The notes under the pieces: generated by a model
Databases searched by the model: none
Told to the model about the DNA's origin: nothing
Seen by the model: only the letters and a program-made list of their open reading frames with translations
In this document: in pieces, positions 43,813-53,359 of the stretch
Numbering within the stretch: position 1 is the first letter of the stretch
Layout: each line of letters starts with the position of its first letter
Made by a program: the position numbers and the translations under genes
Assembly: GCF_016907335.1 (NCBI RefSeq)
Contig: NZ_JAFBBT010000001.1
Coordinates: forward strand, 372,001-436,000
DNA length: 64,000 bases
Source: Curtobacterium herbarum
GTDB lineage: Bacteria > Actinomycetota > Actinomycetes > Actinomycetales > Microbacteriaceae
Direction: 5' to 3'

Positions 43813-43841
43813 GTGACACGAACCGGTGGCCTCGGTACGAT
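43813..43841 (+). promoter_or_regulatory. promoter of the glyA-folD leader
   Basis: GTGACA (43813-43818) and TACGAT (43836-43841) are spaced by 17 bp. The predicted transcription start is a few bases before the riboswitch. Confidence 0.55.
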
Positions 43842-43844
43842 CGA

Positions 43845-43925
43845 GGGGTCGCGACTGGCGTTGGATGGGTCACCATCGGGGAGCGACACCTGACACGGTG
43901 CGCGGCCGTACGCCTGGGCCGCAAC
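43845..43925 (+). ncRNA. ZTP/ZMP riboswitch (pfl motif)
   Basis: The conserved elements appear in order: GGGGTCGCGACTGGCG (43845-43860), a short helix ATGGGTCACCAT, GGGGAGCGACACC (43878-43890), a variable helix, and the highly conserved CGCCTGGGCC (43911-43920). This RNA binds ZMP (AICAR) or ZTP, which accumulate when 10-formyl-THF is short, and turns on one-carbon genes; glyA and folD follow directly. Downstream, GGTGTCGCGCTCC (43958-43970) can pair with GGAGCGACACC of the aptamer with a 2-nt bulge, so it is probably part of the switching platform before the GAGGA ribosome-binding site. Confidence 0.9.
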
Positions 43926-43995
43926 CAATCGTCCACCCCGTCGTGCGTCTGCTCGGCGGTGTCGCGCTCCGGCGCGCCAGACAACGAGGAGTCCC

Positions 43996-45285
43996 GTGTC
44001 CATCACCGACCTGTCGCCCGCAGCGACGCAGTCATCCTTCAACGCCCCCCTGTCCGAGGTCGACCCGGAGATCGCCGCCGTCCTGCAGCAGGAGCTCGGG
44101 CGTCAGCGTGACTTCCTCGAGATGATCGCGTCCGAGAACTTCGTGCCGCGCGCGATCCTCGAGTCCCAGGGCTCCGTCCTGACGAACAAGTACGCCGAGG
44201 GCTACCCCGGCAAGCGCTACTACGGCGGCTGCGAGTACGTCGACGTCGCCGAGCAGCTCGCCATCGACCGTGCCAAGGCGCTCTTCGGTGCCGCGTACGC
44301 CAACGTCCAGCCGCACTCCGGCGCGACGGCGAACGCCGCGGTGCTGCACGCGATCGCCTCGGCCGGGGACACCATCCTCGGGCTCGAGCTCGCGCACGGT
44401 GGTCACCTCACCCACGGCATGAAGCTCAACTTCTCCGGCCGGATCTACAACGCCGTCTCGTACGGCGTCGACCCGGAGACCTTCGAGGTCGACTACGACG
44501 ACATCCGCGCCAAGGCCATCGAGCACCAGCCGAAGGTCCTCATCGCCGGTTGGTCGGCGTACCCGCGCCAGCTCGACTTCGCGAAGTTCCGCGAGATCGC
44601 GGACGAGGTCGGCGCCAAGCTCTGGGTCGACATGGCCCACTTCGCGGGTCTCGTCGCCGCGGGCCTGCACCCGTCGCCGGTCCCGCACGCGCACGTCGTC
44701 TCCTCGACGGTGCACAAGACCCTCGCCGGCCCCCGCTCGGGCATCATCCTGTCCAACGACGAGACGCTGTTCAAGAAGCTGAACTCGGCCGTGTTCCCGG
44801 GGCAGCAGGGCGGTCCGCTGATGCACGTCATCGCGGCGAAGGCCACCGCGTTCCTGCTCGCCGGCACCCCGGAGTTCAAGGACCGCCAGGAGCGCACGAT
44901 CCGCGGCGCCCAGGCCCTCGCGGCCCGTCTGACGCAGCCGGACGCGAAGGCTGCCGGCATCGACGTCCTCACCGGCGGCACCGACGTGCACCTGGTGCTC
45001 GTCGACCTGCGCGAGTCCGAGGTGGACGGCAAGCAGGCCGAGGACCTCCTGCACGACGTCGGCATCACCGTGAACCGCAACTCCGTGCCGTTCGACCCGC
45101 GTCCGCCGATGGTCACCTCGGGTGTCCGCATCGGCACGTCGGCGCTCGCCACCCGCGGGTTCGGCGACGCCGAGTTCGCCGAGGTCGCGGACATCATCGC
45201 GCTGACGCTGATGCCGAACCCCGACGTGGCAGCACTCTCGGCCCGGGTGAAGACCCTGACCGACGCGTTCCCGCTGTACGCGTGA
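43996..45285 (+). CDS. glyA: serine hydroxymethyltransferase GlyA
   Basis: GlyA interconverts serine plus THF with glycine plus 5,10-methylene-THF, the main source of one-carbon units. The 429-residue PLP enzyme has [29 protein letters not shown], the PLP lysine in [14 protein letters not shown], and [11 protein letters not shown]. The usual T-H-K-T-L-R-G of the lysine motif is V-H-K-T-L-A-G here. A GAGGA Shine-Dalgarno lies 6 nt before the GTG start. The folD start overlaps its stop (GTGA). Confidence 0.97.
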   Translation: MSITDLSPAATQSSFNAPLSEVDPEIAAVLQQELGRQRDFLEMIASENFVPRAILESQGSVLTNKYAEGYPGKRYYGGCEYVDVAEQLAIDRAKALFGAAYANVQPHSGATANAAVLHAIASAGDTILGLELAHGGHLTHGMKLNFSGRIYNAVSYGVDPETFEVDYDDIRAKAIEHQPKVLIAGWSAYPRQLDFAKFREIADEVGAKLWVDMAHFAGLVAAGLHPSPVPHAHVVSSTVHKTLAGPRSGIILSNDETLFKKLNSAVFPGQQGGPLMHVIAAKATAFLLAGTPEFKDRQERTIRGAQALAARLTQPDAKAAGIDVLTGGTDVHLVLVDLRESEVDGKQAEDLLHDVGITVNRNSVPFDPRPPMVTSGVRIGTSALATRGFGDAEFAEVADIIALTLMPNPDVAALSARVKTLTDAFPLYA

Positions 45286-46211
45286 GCCTCGCCGCCCCGC
45301 TCCCGACCGAGCGCTGGGCGGGTGAGGGCAGTGCCGTCCGCATCGACGGCACCGCCCTCGCCGCTCGCACGCTCGAGGAGCTCCGACTCCGCGTCGACCG
45401 CCTGCACGAGCACGACATCCGACCGGGCCTCGGCACGATCCTGGTCGGCGAGAACGCCGGCTCGCTGTCGTACGTCGCCGGCAAGCACCGGGACTCCGCG
45501 CAGATCGGCATCGAGTCGATCCGCCTGGACCTGCCCGCCACCGCGTCGGCCGCCGACATCCGCGCCGCGATCCTGCAGATGAACGACGACCCCCGGGTCA
45601 CCGCGTTCATCGTGCAGCTGCCGCTGCCGGAGGGCATCGACCCGACCCCGATGCTCGAGCTGATGGACCCGTCGAAGGACGCCGACGGCCTGCACCCGAC
45701 GAACCTCGGTGAGCTGGTGCTCGCCGTCCCGGGAGGCGCGGGCACGATCGACGCGCCCCTCCCGTGCACCCCGCGCGGCATCGTCGAGATGCTGCGTGCG
45801 TACGACATCCCGATCCGGGGCAAGCACGTGACGATCATCGGTCAGGGTCTGACGGTCGGTCGGCCGCTCGGGCTGCTCCTGACCCGACTGGAGGCGACGG
45901 CCACGCTGACGCACTCCCTGACCGCCGACGTCGCGGCCGAGTGCCGCCGTGCGGACATCGTGATCGCGGCTGCCGGGGTCGCCGGACTCGTCAAGCCGGA
46001 CTGGGTGCAGCCCGGTGCGGCCGTGATCGACGTCGGCATCACCCGGGTCGTCAACGAGGAGACCGGCAAGGCGAAGCTCCGCGGCGACGTCGACCCGGCG
46101 GTCGCATCGGTCGCGGGCTTCCTGTCGCCGGTCCCCGGCGGCGTCGGCCCGATGACCCGCGCGATGCTCATGAAGAACGTGGTCGAGGCCGCCGAGCGCC
46201 GCTTGCACTAG
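45282..46211 (+). CDS. folD: methylenetetrahydrofolate dehydrogenase/cyclohydrolase FolD
   Basis: FolD oxidises 5,10-methylene-THF and hydrolyses the product to 10-formyl-THF, the donor for PurN and PurH. The 309-residue protein has the catalytic [14 protein letters not shown] (Tyr and Lys), [21 protein letters not shown] and the NADP site [14 protein letters not shown]. The last shows T-V-G where S-x-x-V-G-x-P is usual. The C-terminus has [14 protein letters not shown]. Coupled to glyA through GTGA, it is under the same riboswitch. Confidence 0.96.
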   Translation: MSLAAPLPTERWAGEGSAVRIDGTALAARTLEELRLRVDRLHEHDIRPGLGTILVGENAGSLSYVAGKHRDSAQIGIESIRLDLPATASAADIRAAILQMNDDPRVTAFIVQLPLPEGIDPTPMLELMDPSKDADGLHPTNLGELVLAVPGGAGTIDAPLPCTPRGIVEMLRAYDIPIRGKHVTIIGQGLTVGRPLGLLLTRLEATATLTHSLTADVAAECRRADIVIAAAGVAGLVKPDWVQPGAAVIDVGITRVVNEETGKAKLRGDVDPAVASVAGFLSPVPGGVGPMTRAMLMKNVVEAAERRLH

Positions 46212-46254
46212 CGGCGGCCGCGGCCGCTGCCGCCGCTGCGGCCGCCGCCGCTGC

Positions 46255-46326
46255 GCCGAGCCTCGGCCCTGCGGACAGGATGCGGCGCACGCGCGCCGAG
46301 TTGCGTCCGCCAGGCCGAGGCTCGGC
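46255..46326. repeat. 72-bp palindromic repeat, copy E
   Basis: This full-length copy is 32 kb away from copies B-D and has the same arms (GCCGAGCCTCG, CGAGGCTCGGC) and inner GCGGACA / GTCCGC. It lies in the 358-bp gap between folD and galK, again after a G+C-only tract (GGCGGCCGCGGCCGCTGCC...). Confidence 0.8.
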
Positions 46327-46343
46327 GTGCGCGGCGCAGCCGC

Positions 46344-46369
46344 GGGGCGGGGCGGGGCGGGGCGCGGGG
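46344..46369 (+). other. G-quadruplex-like G-run cluster
   Basis: Four runs of four G separated by one to three bases (GGGGCGGGGCGGGGCG then CGGGG) lie in the folD-galK gap. Such a tract can form a G-quadruplex on the plus strand. Confidence 0.4.
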
Positions 46370-46459
46370 CGTAGCCGCTGGGCGCGGGGCGCGGCCGGGA
46401 GGCGCGGCGCACGCCGCCGACGGCGCCACCGGCCCGGCCCGTGGTGCCGTCCGCACCCG

Positions 46460-46518
46460 CACAACGGTAACCGCCTCGCACCACGGTTTCCCGTGGTGCG
46501 AGGCGGTTGCTGTTGTGC
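46460..46518. terminator. bidirectional hairpin between folD and galK
   Basis: An 18-bp perfect stem (46469-46486 with 46491-46508, loop TTTC) is enclosed by a second helix GCACAAC/GTTGTGC. It is the terminator for convergent folD and galK. Confidence 0.75.
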
Positions 46519-46569
46519 GCAGGCGCCGCAGGCGCGCGCAGCGGCCGTGGCCGCAGGCCGGCCCGCGCG

Positions 46570-47708
46570 CTACGCGTCGCGGCGGGCGCCCTGCGCCGCG
46601 TGCACGGTGAACACGGTCGGCTCGCGGTACCCGGCCGAGGCGAAGGCTGCGGTGACGGCCGCGGCGATGCGGTCACGGGCCTCCCGGTCGACGAGCGCGA
46701 TGGCCGCGCCACCGAACCCGCCGCCGGTCATGCGGGCCCCGACGGCACCGTGCTCGACGGCGGTCGACACCGCCAGGTCGAGCTCCGGCACCGAGATCTC
46801 GAAGTCGTCGCGCATCGACGCGTGCGACGCCAGCAGCAGTTCGCCGATCGCCCGGGGTCCCTGCTCGCGGAGCGTCCGGACGGTGTCGAGGACGCGCTGG
46901 TCCTCGGTCACGATGTGGCGAACCCGGCGGAAGGTCTCGTCGTCCAGCAGCTCCTGGGCGCGGGGCAGGTCGTCGACCGTCACGTCGCGGAGGGCCGGCA
47001 CACCGAGCACCTCGGCGCCGTGCTCGCACGAGTCCCGTCGGGCCTTGTAGCCGCCGGTCGCGTGGGCGTGCTCGACGCGGGTGTCGACGACGAGGACCTC
47101 GAGGCCGTTCGCCTCGAGCGCCAGGTCCACCACGGCGGTGTCGAGGGTGCGGCAGTCGAGGAACACGACGGCGTCCTGCTCGCCGAGGAGCGACGCGGAC
47201 TGGTCCATGATCCCGGTGGGGGCACCGACGGCGTGGTTCTCGGAGTACTGACCGACCCGGGCCAGGGACTTCCGGTCGAGGCCGAGCTCCCACAGGTCGG
47301 AGAAGGCCAGCGCGACACCGCACTCGATCGCGGCACTCGACGACAGTCCGGCGCCGACCGGTACCTGCGAGTCGATGAAGACGTCGAAGCCGGTGCGGTC
47401 GGACAGGTCCACGCCCGCCTGCTCGCGGAGTGCCCAGGCGATGCCGAAGACGTACGCCGACCAGCCGTCCATCCGGGCGGGGTCGAGGTCGTCGAGGGAC
47501 AGCGACACCGGGCCGCCCTCCGGGTCGAACGACGACGCGACGCGGATGACCCGGTCCTCGCGCGGCGCGATGTCCGACGTGGTCCGCCGGTCGATCGCGA
47601 AGGGCAGCACGTACCCGTCGTTGTAGTCGGTGTGTTCGCCGATCAGGTTGACGCGGCCGGGAGCGGAGTACCGCACCGTCGGCTCGTACCCGAACACCTG
47701 CTGGAACG

Positions 47709-47712
<4 letters not shown>
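46570..47712 (-). CDS. galK: galactokinase GalK
   Basis: GalK phosphorylates galactose at C1, the first step of the Leloir pathway. The 380-residue GHMP kinase has the galactokinase signature GRVNLIGEHTDYNDGYVLP, the ATP-binding PVGAGLSSSAAIE, the catalytic Asp region GIMDQ and the C-terminal TGGGFGGAAIAL. Its ATG overlaps the galT stop, so the two genes are coupled. Confidence 0.96.
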
Positions 47713-48790
<1,078 letters not shown>

Positions 48791-48806
<16 letters not shown>

Positions 48807-48845
48807 CGCTGCACTCTACCCTCGCGCGAAGGGTTGCGAAAGCAA
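48791..48845. promoter_or_regulatory. divergent galT/deoR control region with two short palindromes
   Basis: CACG-TTT-CGTG (48791-48801, inside the first galT codons) and TTGC-GAAA-GCAA (48834-48845) are short inverted repeats sharing a CGAAA/TTTCG core with ACGAAAC at 48857-48863. The adjacent DeoR-type protein probably binds here. Site limits are inferred by eye. Confidence 0.4.
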
Positions 48846-48869
48846 GTGGAAGCAGACGAAACTCGTGTT

Positions 48870-49715
48870 GTGACGTCTGACGAGCCTCCCGTCCTGCCGG
48901 CGCTGCTGCGCCAGGACCGCATCGTGGCGCTCCTGGACGGCGCACCGGGCATGGTCCGGACCGCCGCGTTGGCCGCCGCGGTCGGGACGAGCGAGGTGAC
49001 GGTCCGCCAGGACCTGGCCGCCCTCGACCGGGAGGCCCGGATCCGCCGGGTGCACGGTGGTGCCGTCCGCCTCGGGGCCGGGTCGCGCGAGCGGCCGCTC
49101 GAGGAGACCGCCGTCGAGAACAGCACCGCCAAGGCGGCGATCGGCCGGGCGGCGGCGGACCTGGTGCGCTCCGGCCAGTGCATCGTCCTCGACGTCGGCA
49201 CCACCCCGGCCGCCGTCGCCGAGGCGCTGGTCGCGCGGGAGGACCTGGTCGACGTCACCGTCGTCACGAACTCGCTCACCACCGCACTCGCGCTCGAACG
49301 AGCCGTCCCGCGGTTCACCGTCGTCGTCACCGGTGGGACGCTCCGGCCGCTGCAGCACTCGCTCGTCGCACCCTTCAACGCGACCGTGCTGCCGATGCTG
49401 TCCGCGGACCTGGTGTTCCTGGGCGGGACCGGGCTCGACGTCGCGCACGGCCTGACCAACGTGAACCTGCCCGAGACCGAGGCGAAGCGGGTCCTCGCGG
49501 CGGCGGGCAGGCGTACCGTCGTGGTCGCGGACGGCTCGAAGTTCGGCCGGGCCGACATCGGCGTGGTGAGCACGCTGCAGGACATCGACGTCGTCGTCAC
49601 CGCGGGTGTCAGCGCGGACGCGGTCGACCCGATCCGGGCGGCCGGGGTCCACGTGGTCGTCGCGGATGCACCAGCGGGCACGACCCGCGCACCGGAGAGG
49701 AAGCAGACACCATGA
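48870..49715 (+). CDS. DeoR/GlpR family repressor of the gal genes
   Basis: The 281-residue regulator has a DeoR winged helix (RQDRIVALLDGAPGMVRTAALAAAVGTSEVTVRQDLAALDREARIRRVHGGAV) and a DeoRC sugar-phosphate sensor domain (IVLDVGTTPAAVAEALV, TNSLTTALALE, VFLGGTGLDVAHGLTNVNLPETEAKR). The GTG at 48870 leaves the usual 14 residues before the helix-turn-helix; GTG 48846 is an alternative. Placed divergent from galTK and overlapping galM, it most likely represses the galactose genes until a sugar phosphate binds. Confidence 0.88.
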   Translation: MTSDEPPVLPALLRQDRIVALLDGAPGMVRTAALAAAVGTSEVTVRQDLAALDREARIRRVHGGAVRLGAGSRERPLEETAVENSTAKAAIGRAAADLVRSGQCIVLDVGTTPAAVAEALVAREDLVDVTVVTNSLTTALALERAVPRFTVVVTGGTLRPLQHSLVAPFNATVLPMLSADLVFLGGTGLDVAHGLTNVNLPETEAKRVLAAAGRRTVVVADGSKFGRADIGVVSTLQDIDVVVTAGVSADAVDPIRAAGVHVVVADAPAGTTRAPERKQTP

Positions 49716-50659
49716 GCACAGCGGCCAGCACAGCGGCACCCACCGGCGGTCAGTACCACCTGCGGCACGCCGGACCGGACGGTGTCGTCGAGGCCGTCGT
49801 CACCGAGGTTGCCGCCGGCATCCGCGAACTCCGGGTCGCGGGCTTCGACCTCACCGAGCCGTTCCCCGCCAGCCAGGCTCCGGCCGGCGCGAACGGCATC
49901 GTGCTCGCACCCTGGCCGAACCGGGTCGCCGGCGGTGCGTGGCAGCTCGACGGGAGGACCCAGCAGCTGGACATCTCGGAGCCGAAGTACGGCAACGCCT
50001 CGCACGGGCTGCTCCGGTTCGCGCCGTACCGCGTGGTGGACCAGACCGAGTCGTCGATCGAGCAGCAGGCCACGATCCACCCGCAGCACGGCTGGCCCTT
50101 CACGCTCGAGACCCGCGTGCACCACGAACTCGTCGAGGACGGCATCCGGATCACCCACACGGTCACGAACCGCTCGGGTCGCCCGGCACCGTTCGCCATC
50201 GGGTCGCACCCGTACCTGCGCGCCGGGGACACCCCCGCCGAGGACCTGGTCATCCGGCTCGACGCGGCGACGGCGTTCACGGTCGACGAGCGGAAGATCC
50301 CGAACGGCACGCAGTCCGTCGACGGCACCGACCTGGACCTCCGCGCCGGTCGTCGTGCCGGCGACTCCGACCTGGACACTGCGTACACCGACGTGACGCC
50401 CGACGCCGAGGGGATCCGCCGCACCACGCTGCACGGCCCGGAGGGTGACGGCGTCGAACTGTGGCAGGACGCCTCGTTCCCCTACGTGCAGGTCTTCACG
50501 TCGCGCGAGTTCCCGCGTGGCGACGGCACGGGCCTGGCGGTCGCCGTCGAGCCGATGACGGCACCCGCCGACGCGCTGAACTCGGGCGAGGGGCTGCGGT
50601 GGCTGGCGGCCGACGAGTCCTGGACGGGCTCGTGGGGGATCCGCCGCGTCTGGTCCTGA
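49712..50659 (+). CDS. galM: aldose 1-epimerase GalM
   Basis: The 315-residue mutarotase interconverts alpha- and beta-galactose or glucose before phosphorylation. Family features are NGIVLAPWPNRVAGGAW, YGNASHGLLRF, the catalytic His in AIGSHPYLRA and the catalytic Glu in AVAVEPMTAPADALNSG. It overlaps the repressor gene by ATGA and completes the galactose locus. Confidence 0.92.
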   Translation: MSTAASTAAPTGGQYHLRHAGPDGVVEAVVTEVAAGIRELRVAGFDLTEPFPASQAPAGANGIVLAPWPNRVAGGAWQLDGRTQQLDISEPKYGNASHGLLRFAPYRVVDQTESSIEQQATIHPQHGWPFTLETRVHHELVEDGIRITHTVTNRSGRPAPFAIGSHPYLRAGDTPAEDLVIRLDAATAFTVDERKIPNGTQSVDGTDLDLRAGRRAGDSDLDTAYTDVTPDAEGIRRTTLHGPEGDGVELWQDASFPYVQVFTSREFPRGDGTGLAVAVEPMTAPADALNSGEGLRWLAADESWTGSWGIRRVWS

Positions 50660-50696
50660 CACCGGTGGGCTCCGGTCCTGGTCGAGCCCGGTCGGG

Positions 50697-51017
50697 TCAG
50701 GCCCGGCGCATCCGCAGGGCTTCGACCGCCAGTGACTCGCTGGGGTAGCGGCCGATCTCCTGCGCCCACGCCGGGTCGTCGCCGCGCAGCGCGAGGAAGT
50801 CCTTGCGCTGGCGGACGACGTAGCCGAGCACGGCCGTGGCGGTCGCGACCTCGGTGAAGTCCTTGCGGATGTGCCGGACGGTGACCTCGGCGCTCCGCCG
50901 GAGTGCCTCGAGCAGGAGCTCGTCACTCATGGCGGTCCCGGTGGCGGCGGCGAGCTCCACGAGGCGGCGCGCGTCACCGGTGGAGCTGGTCTGCGTGGCG
51001 TCGATGGGCTCGATCAC
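50697..51017 (-). CDS. conserved-looking helical protein of unknown function
   Basis: From the GTG at 51017 the frame encodes 106 mostly helical residues (RRLVELAAATGTAMSDELLLEALRRS, FTEVATATAVLGYVVRQRKDFLALRG). The frame is open further upstream to an ATG at 51086, which would add 23 residues of unlikely composition. I recognise no family. It lies between galM and the TetR gene and has no clear operon partner. Confidence 0.5.
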   Translation of the reverse strand: MIEPIDATQTSSTGDARRLVELAAATGTAMSDELLLEALRRSAEVTVRHIRKDFTEVATATAVLGYVVRQRKDFLALRGDDPAWAQEIGRYPSESLAVEALRMRRA

Positions 51018-51179
51018 GATGTACCCCGTTCGGTGTGGTTCGTTCAGTGCTGGAGTCCCGCGGAGAGCGGAACCAGGAACGACCATATCGAGGTGAATCC
51101 ACCAGCCCGCTGTGCGCTGCACTCATGTGGACAGAGCGCCGGCCATGGATCGGCTGGGGACGACTTGTACCCCGAGCGG

Positions 51180-51818
51180 TCAGCTCGCGCGGCCCAGGTC
51201 CCACACCGGCGGGACGTACTCGCGGGACCAGCCCTCGCGCAGGCGCGTGACGGCGCGGTCGAACGACTCGAGCAGGTCCATCTCCGGACGGACCATCGAC
51301 TGCAGCTGCAGCCCCTCGTACGTGGCCAGGAGCTGCTCGGCGCCGCGCGACGGCTCCATCGTGCGCGGCTCCCGACCGGCGGCGATGTCCTGCACCAGGC
51401 TCTGCTGCACGAAGCCGTGGAACCTGCGCCAGCGGGCGTGCAGCATCGGCGCGAGCGGGTGCCGGGGCGCTGCGGCGATGTTCAGCGTGGAGGTCAGGAA
51501 GCGCATCAGCGACGGGTCGGCGATGTTCGCGGTGACGATCGCGCGGAGGAACCGCATCGTCCCCATCTCGGTGGCGATCGGCATCAGCGGGGTCGTCCGG
51601 CGGTCGTTCCACCGGTCGATCGTCGCCAGCAGCAGGCCGTCCCAGCTGGGGAACGACACGTCGAGGGTCGCGGTGGTGGTGTCGGCCTCGGTGGCGACGC
51701 GCTCGGGGGTGACTTCGTGCAGGGGCAGTTCGTGGAGGACGCGGATCATCGCGTCGACGATCTGTGTCCGGGTGGAGACGTCGTCGTGCGGTGCGGAGTC
51801 CGTGGTGGGGCTGGGCAT
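51180..51818 (-). CDS. TetR family transcriptional regulator
   Basis: The 212-residue protein has a TetR-like N-terminus (RTQIVDAMIRVLHELPLHEVTPERVATEADTTTATLDVSFPSWDGLLLATIDRW, residues 17-70) and an all-helical C-terminal domain with HARWRRFHGFVQQSLVQDI. The start ATG at 51818 is chosen because it leaves a short tail before the DNA-binding domain; the frame upstream runs towards the tRNA remnant. No clear target gene is adjacent. Confidence 0.75.
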   Translation of the reverse strand: MPSPTTDSAPHDDVSTRTQIVDAMIRVLHELPLHEVTPERVATEADTTTATLDVSFPSWDGLLLATIDRWNDRRTTPLMPIATEMGTMRFLRAIVTANIADPSLMRFLTSTLNIAAAPRHPLAPMLHARWRRFHGFVQQSLVQDIAAGREPRTMEPSRGAEQLLATYEGLQLQSMVRPEMDLLESFDRAVTRLREGWSREYVPPVWDLGRAS

Positions 51819-51926
51819 CTCAGCACCACACCACACGGGGAGCGCGGCGGGGTACCCCCACAACGAGCATCCTGTCCGGGGCGCGCGACGACGCGTCACC
51901 CCCACGACAGGCGGCGGGACGAGAGA

Positions 51927-51975
51927 GGTGGGCCCCGTGGGGCTCGAACCCACGACCCTCGGATGAAAAGTCGGG
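51927..51975 (-). repeat. partial tRNA-Lys copy (3' half only)
   Basis: This stretch repeats, with two mismatches in 49 bp, the segment 51992-52040 of the neighbouring tRNA-Lys gene. It runs from just past the 3' end through the T arm and variable loop into the anticodon loop. The D arm and 5' acceptor strand are missing, so it cannot be a tRNA. The spacing of the two copies is 65 bp. It may be the att-site trace of an integrated element or a slipped duplication. Confidence 0.75.
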
Positions 51976-51993
51976 TGGGCGGTCCGACCGGGG

Positions 51994-52066
51994 TGGGCCC
52001 CGTGGGGCTCGAACCCACGACCCTCGGATTAAAAGTCCGGTGCTCTACCAACTGAGCTAGAGGCCC
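51994..52066 (-). tRNA. tRNA-Lys (anticodon TTT)
   Basis: The 73-nt gene folds into a full cloverleaf on the minus strand: acceptor GGGCCTC with GGGGCCC, D arm AGCTCAGTTGGTAGAGC, anticodon loop CTTTTAA (anticodon at 52033-52031), T arm GTGGGTTCGAGCCCCAC and discriminator A. CCA is not encoded. TACCCT (52081-52076) is a plausible -10 element 9 nt before the 5' end. Confidence 0.95.
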
Positions 52067-52097
52067 TCACGCACAAGGGTATCGGCAGAGCAGCGCC

Positions 52098-52103
52098 TAC
52101 ACT
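52098..52103 (+). promoter_or_regulatory. -10 element, leaderless type
   Basis: TACACT ends 6 nt before the GTG at 52110. The 43-bp gap to the divergent tRNA gene therefore holds promoters in both directions. Confidence 0.45.
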
Positions 52104-52109
52104 GTCGCG

Positions 52110-52739
52110 GTGCCGCGCGAACACCACCGTCCCGTCCAGTTCACCGATGCCGAGTTCGCTGCCCTGCAGGGTGGTGAGGACCCGGCCCTGGTGAACCGCG
52201 TCGCGCACGACACCGCCAACGCGCTGCTGCACCGGGTGCGCGAGGACCCGGACCCGGCTGTCGTGGAGCGCCTGGTCACCTACACGGACGTGCACGGCAT
52301 CGAGGCGATCGCGGAGCTCTGGGCCCGCGTGGGTCCGCACACCCTGCCGGGGGCCCTCTGGCGCATCTACCTGGTCCGCACGGTCATCCGGCAGAACCCG
52401 GAGGAGGTCGCGTACCTCTTCGAGCGGGGCACGCAGCTGATCGGCACGATCGACCAGGCGGTCGCGGGTGCCGAGGAGCCGACGGGCCCGGCCGAGATCC
52501 TGACGCTGTCGGACCGGATCCTGCACGGCCTCTACACGGGCGACTTCGCGGTGGCGCTCGAGCGTGGTGCGGCGTTCGCCCGGCTGACCGCTGCGGGTGC
52601 GACCTCGGTGGCGGACGACGCCGACGTCTCGGCCGCGGAACGTGCCTCGGCGTTGACGACGCGCGCCTTCCGACTGGCGGAGCTGGCCGAGGACCTGTCG
52701 GCCGCGGCCGCCCTGTGGCGCCGCGAGAGCCTGGACTGA
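52110..52739 (+). CDS. conserved-looking actinobacterial protein of unknown function
   Basis: The 209-residue protein is soluble, alpha-helical and slightly acidic, with no signal or membrane segment. Distinct stretches are AVVERLVTYTDVHGIEAIAELWA, TLPGALWRIYLVRTVIRQNPEEVAYLFERG and LSDRILHGLYTGDFAVALERGAAFARL. I do not recognise a named domain. The promoter arrangement and codon use look like a normal housekeeping gene. Confidence 0.65.
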   Translation: MPREHHRPVQFTDAEFAALQGGEDPALVNRVAHDTANALLHRVREDPDPAVVERLVTYTDVHGIEAIAELWARVGPHTLPGALWRIYLVRTVIRQNPEEVAYLFERGTQLIGTIDQAVAGAEEPTGPAEILTLSDRILHGLYTGDFAVALERGAAFARLTAAGATSVADDADVSAAERASALTTRAFRLAELAEDLSAAAALWRRESLD

Positions 52740-53145
52740 CCGCGCAGCCACGCACGACGGTGAGCCGACGGTCGGAGGGCTGACGCGCCTCCCGGCTGTC
52801 GTCACGGGGAGCGTCCGCACCCGGACACGAGAAGACCGGGCCGCAGAAGCGCCTCTCGGCGCGAGGCCGCTCGAAGCGGCGAATATTGGAGCCCGGGGCT
52901 TGCTGCGGCCCGGCGATCACCAGTGTACGAGACGCTTGCCGCGTCGCACCCAGGTGTTCACTCTCGGTGGACAGATCCGGCGCCGGGCGCGCCGCTCGGC
53001 GGACGACCCCGGTCGGGAGGCCCGCCCCACCACCCGACGTCGGCCCGCCTCGGGCCGGAGCGCACCAGACGCATTCGCGCCCTGACCCAATCCGACCGGG
53101 CGACGGTACCGAATCATCAGCGTGGGAGTCGCAAGACATCCCACA

Positions 53146-53209
53146 CGAGGTCCCCGGACGACCCGGGCCCGCTCGCGGGTCAATTCCCTGTGGGTCGTCC
53201 GGGGCCTCG
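53146..53209 (+). other. long hairpin in the sigK upstream region
   Basis: CGAGG(T)CCCCGGACGACCC and GGGTCGTCCGGGGCCTCG pair over 18 bp with one bulged T, around a loop that itself contains CCCGCTCGCGGG. It lies 400 bp after the preceding gene and 150 bp before sigK, so it may end a transcript or structure the sigK leader. A second small hairpin, GCGCTCT-GTCC-AGAGCGC, is at 53302-53319. The rest of the 620-bp gap 52740-53359 holds no gene I can support. Confidence 0.55.
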
Positions 53210-53359
53210 TCACATGCACCGGAACCACCCGCGCAGCGACCGCTGCCGTGACCCGACCCGAACGGGACCCAGCTGATGACCACCGCGACCGCCGTCGCCG
53301 AGCGCTCTGTCCAGAGCGCGCGGTGGACGCCGTACACACGGGAAGGAGGAAAACCTGCA

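Noticed and set aside
51927-51993. A second, different tRNA gene
   Set aside because: Only the 3' half is present; there is no D arm and no 5' acceptor strand, so it is kept as a partial repeat.
53276-53359. Upstream start for sigK adding 28 residues
   Set aside because: The frame is open, but there is no ribosome-binding site and it would include the small GCGCTCT hairpin; the ATG at 53360 has GGAAGGAGGA.
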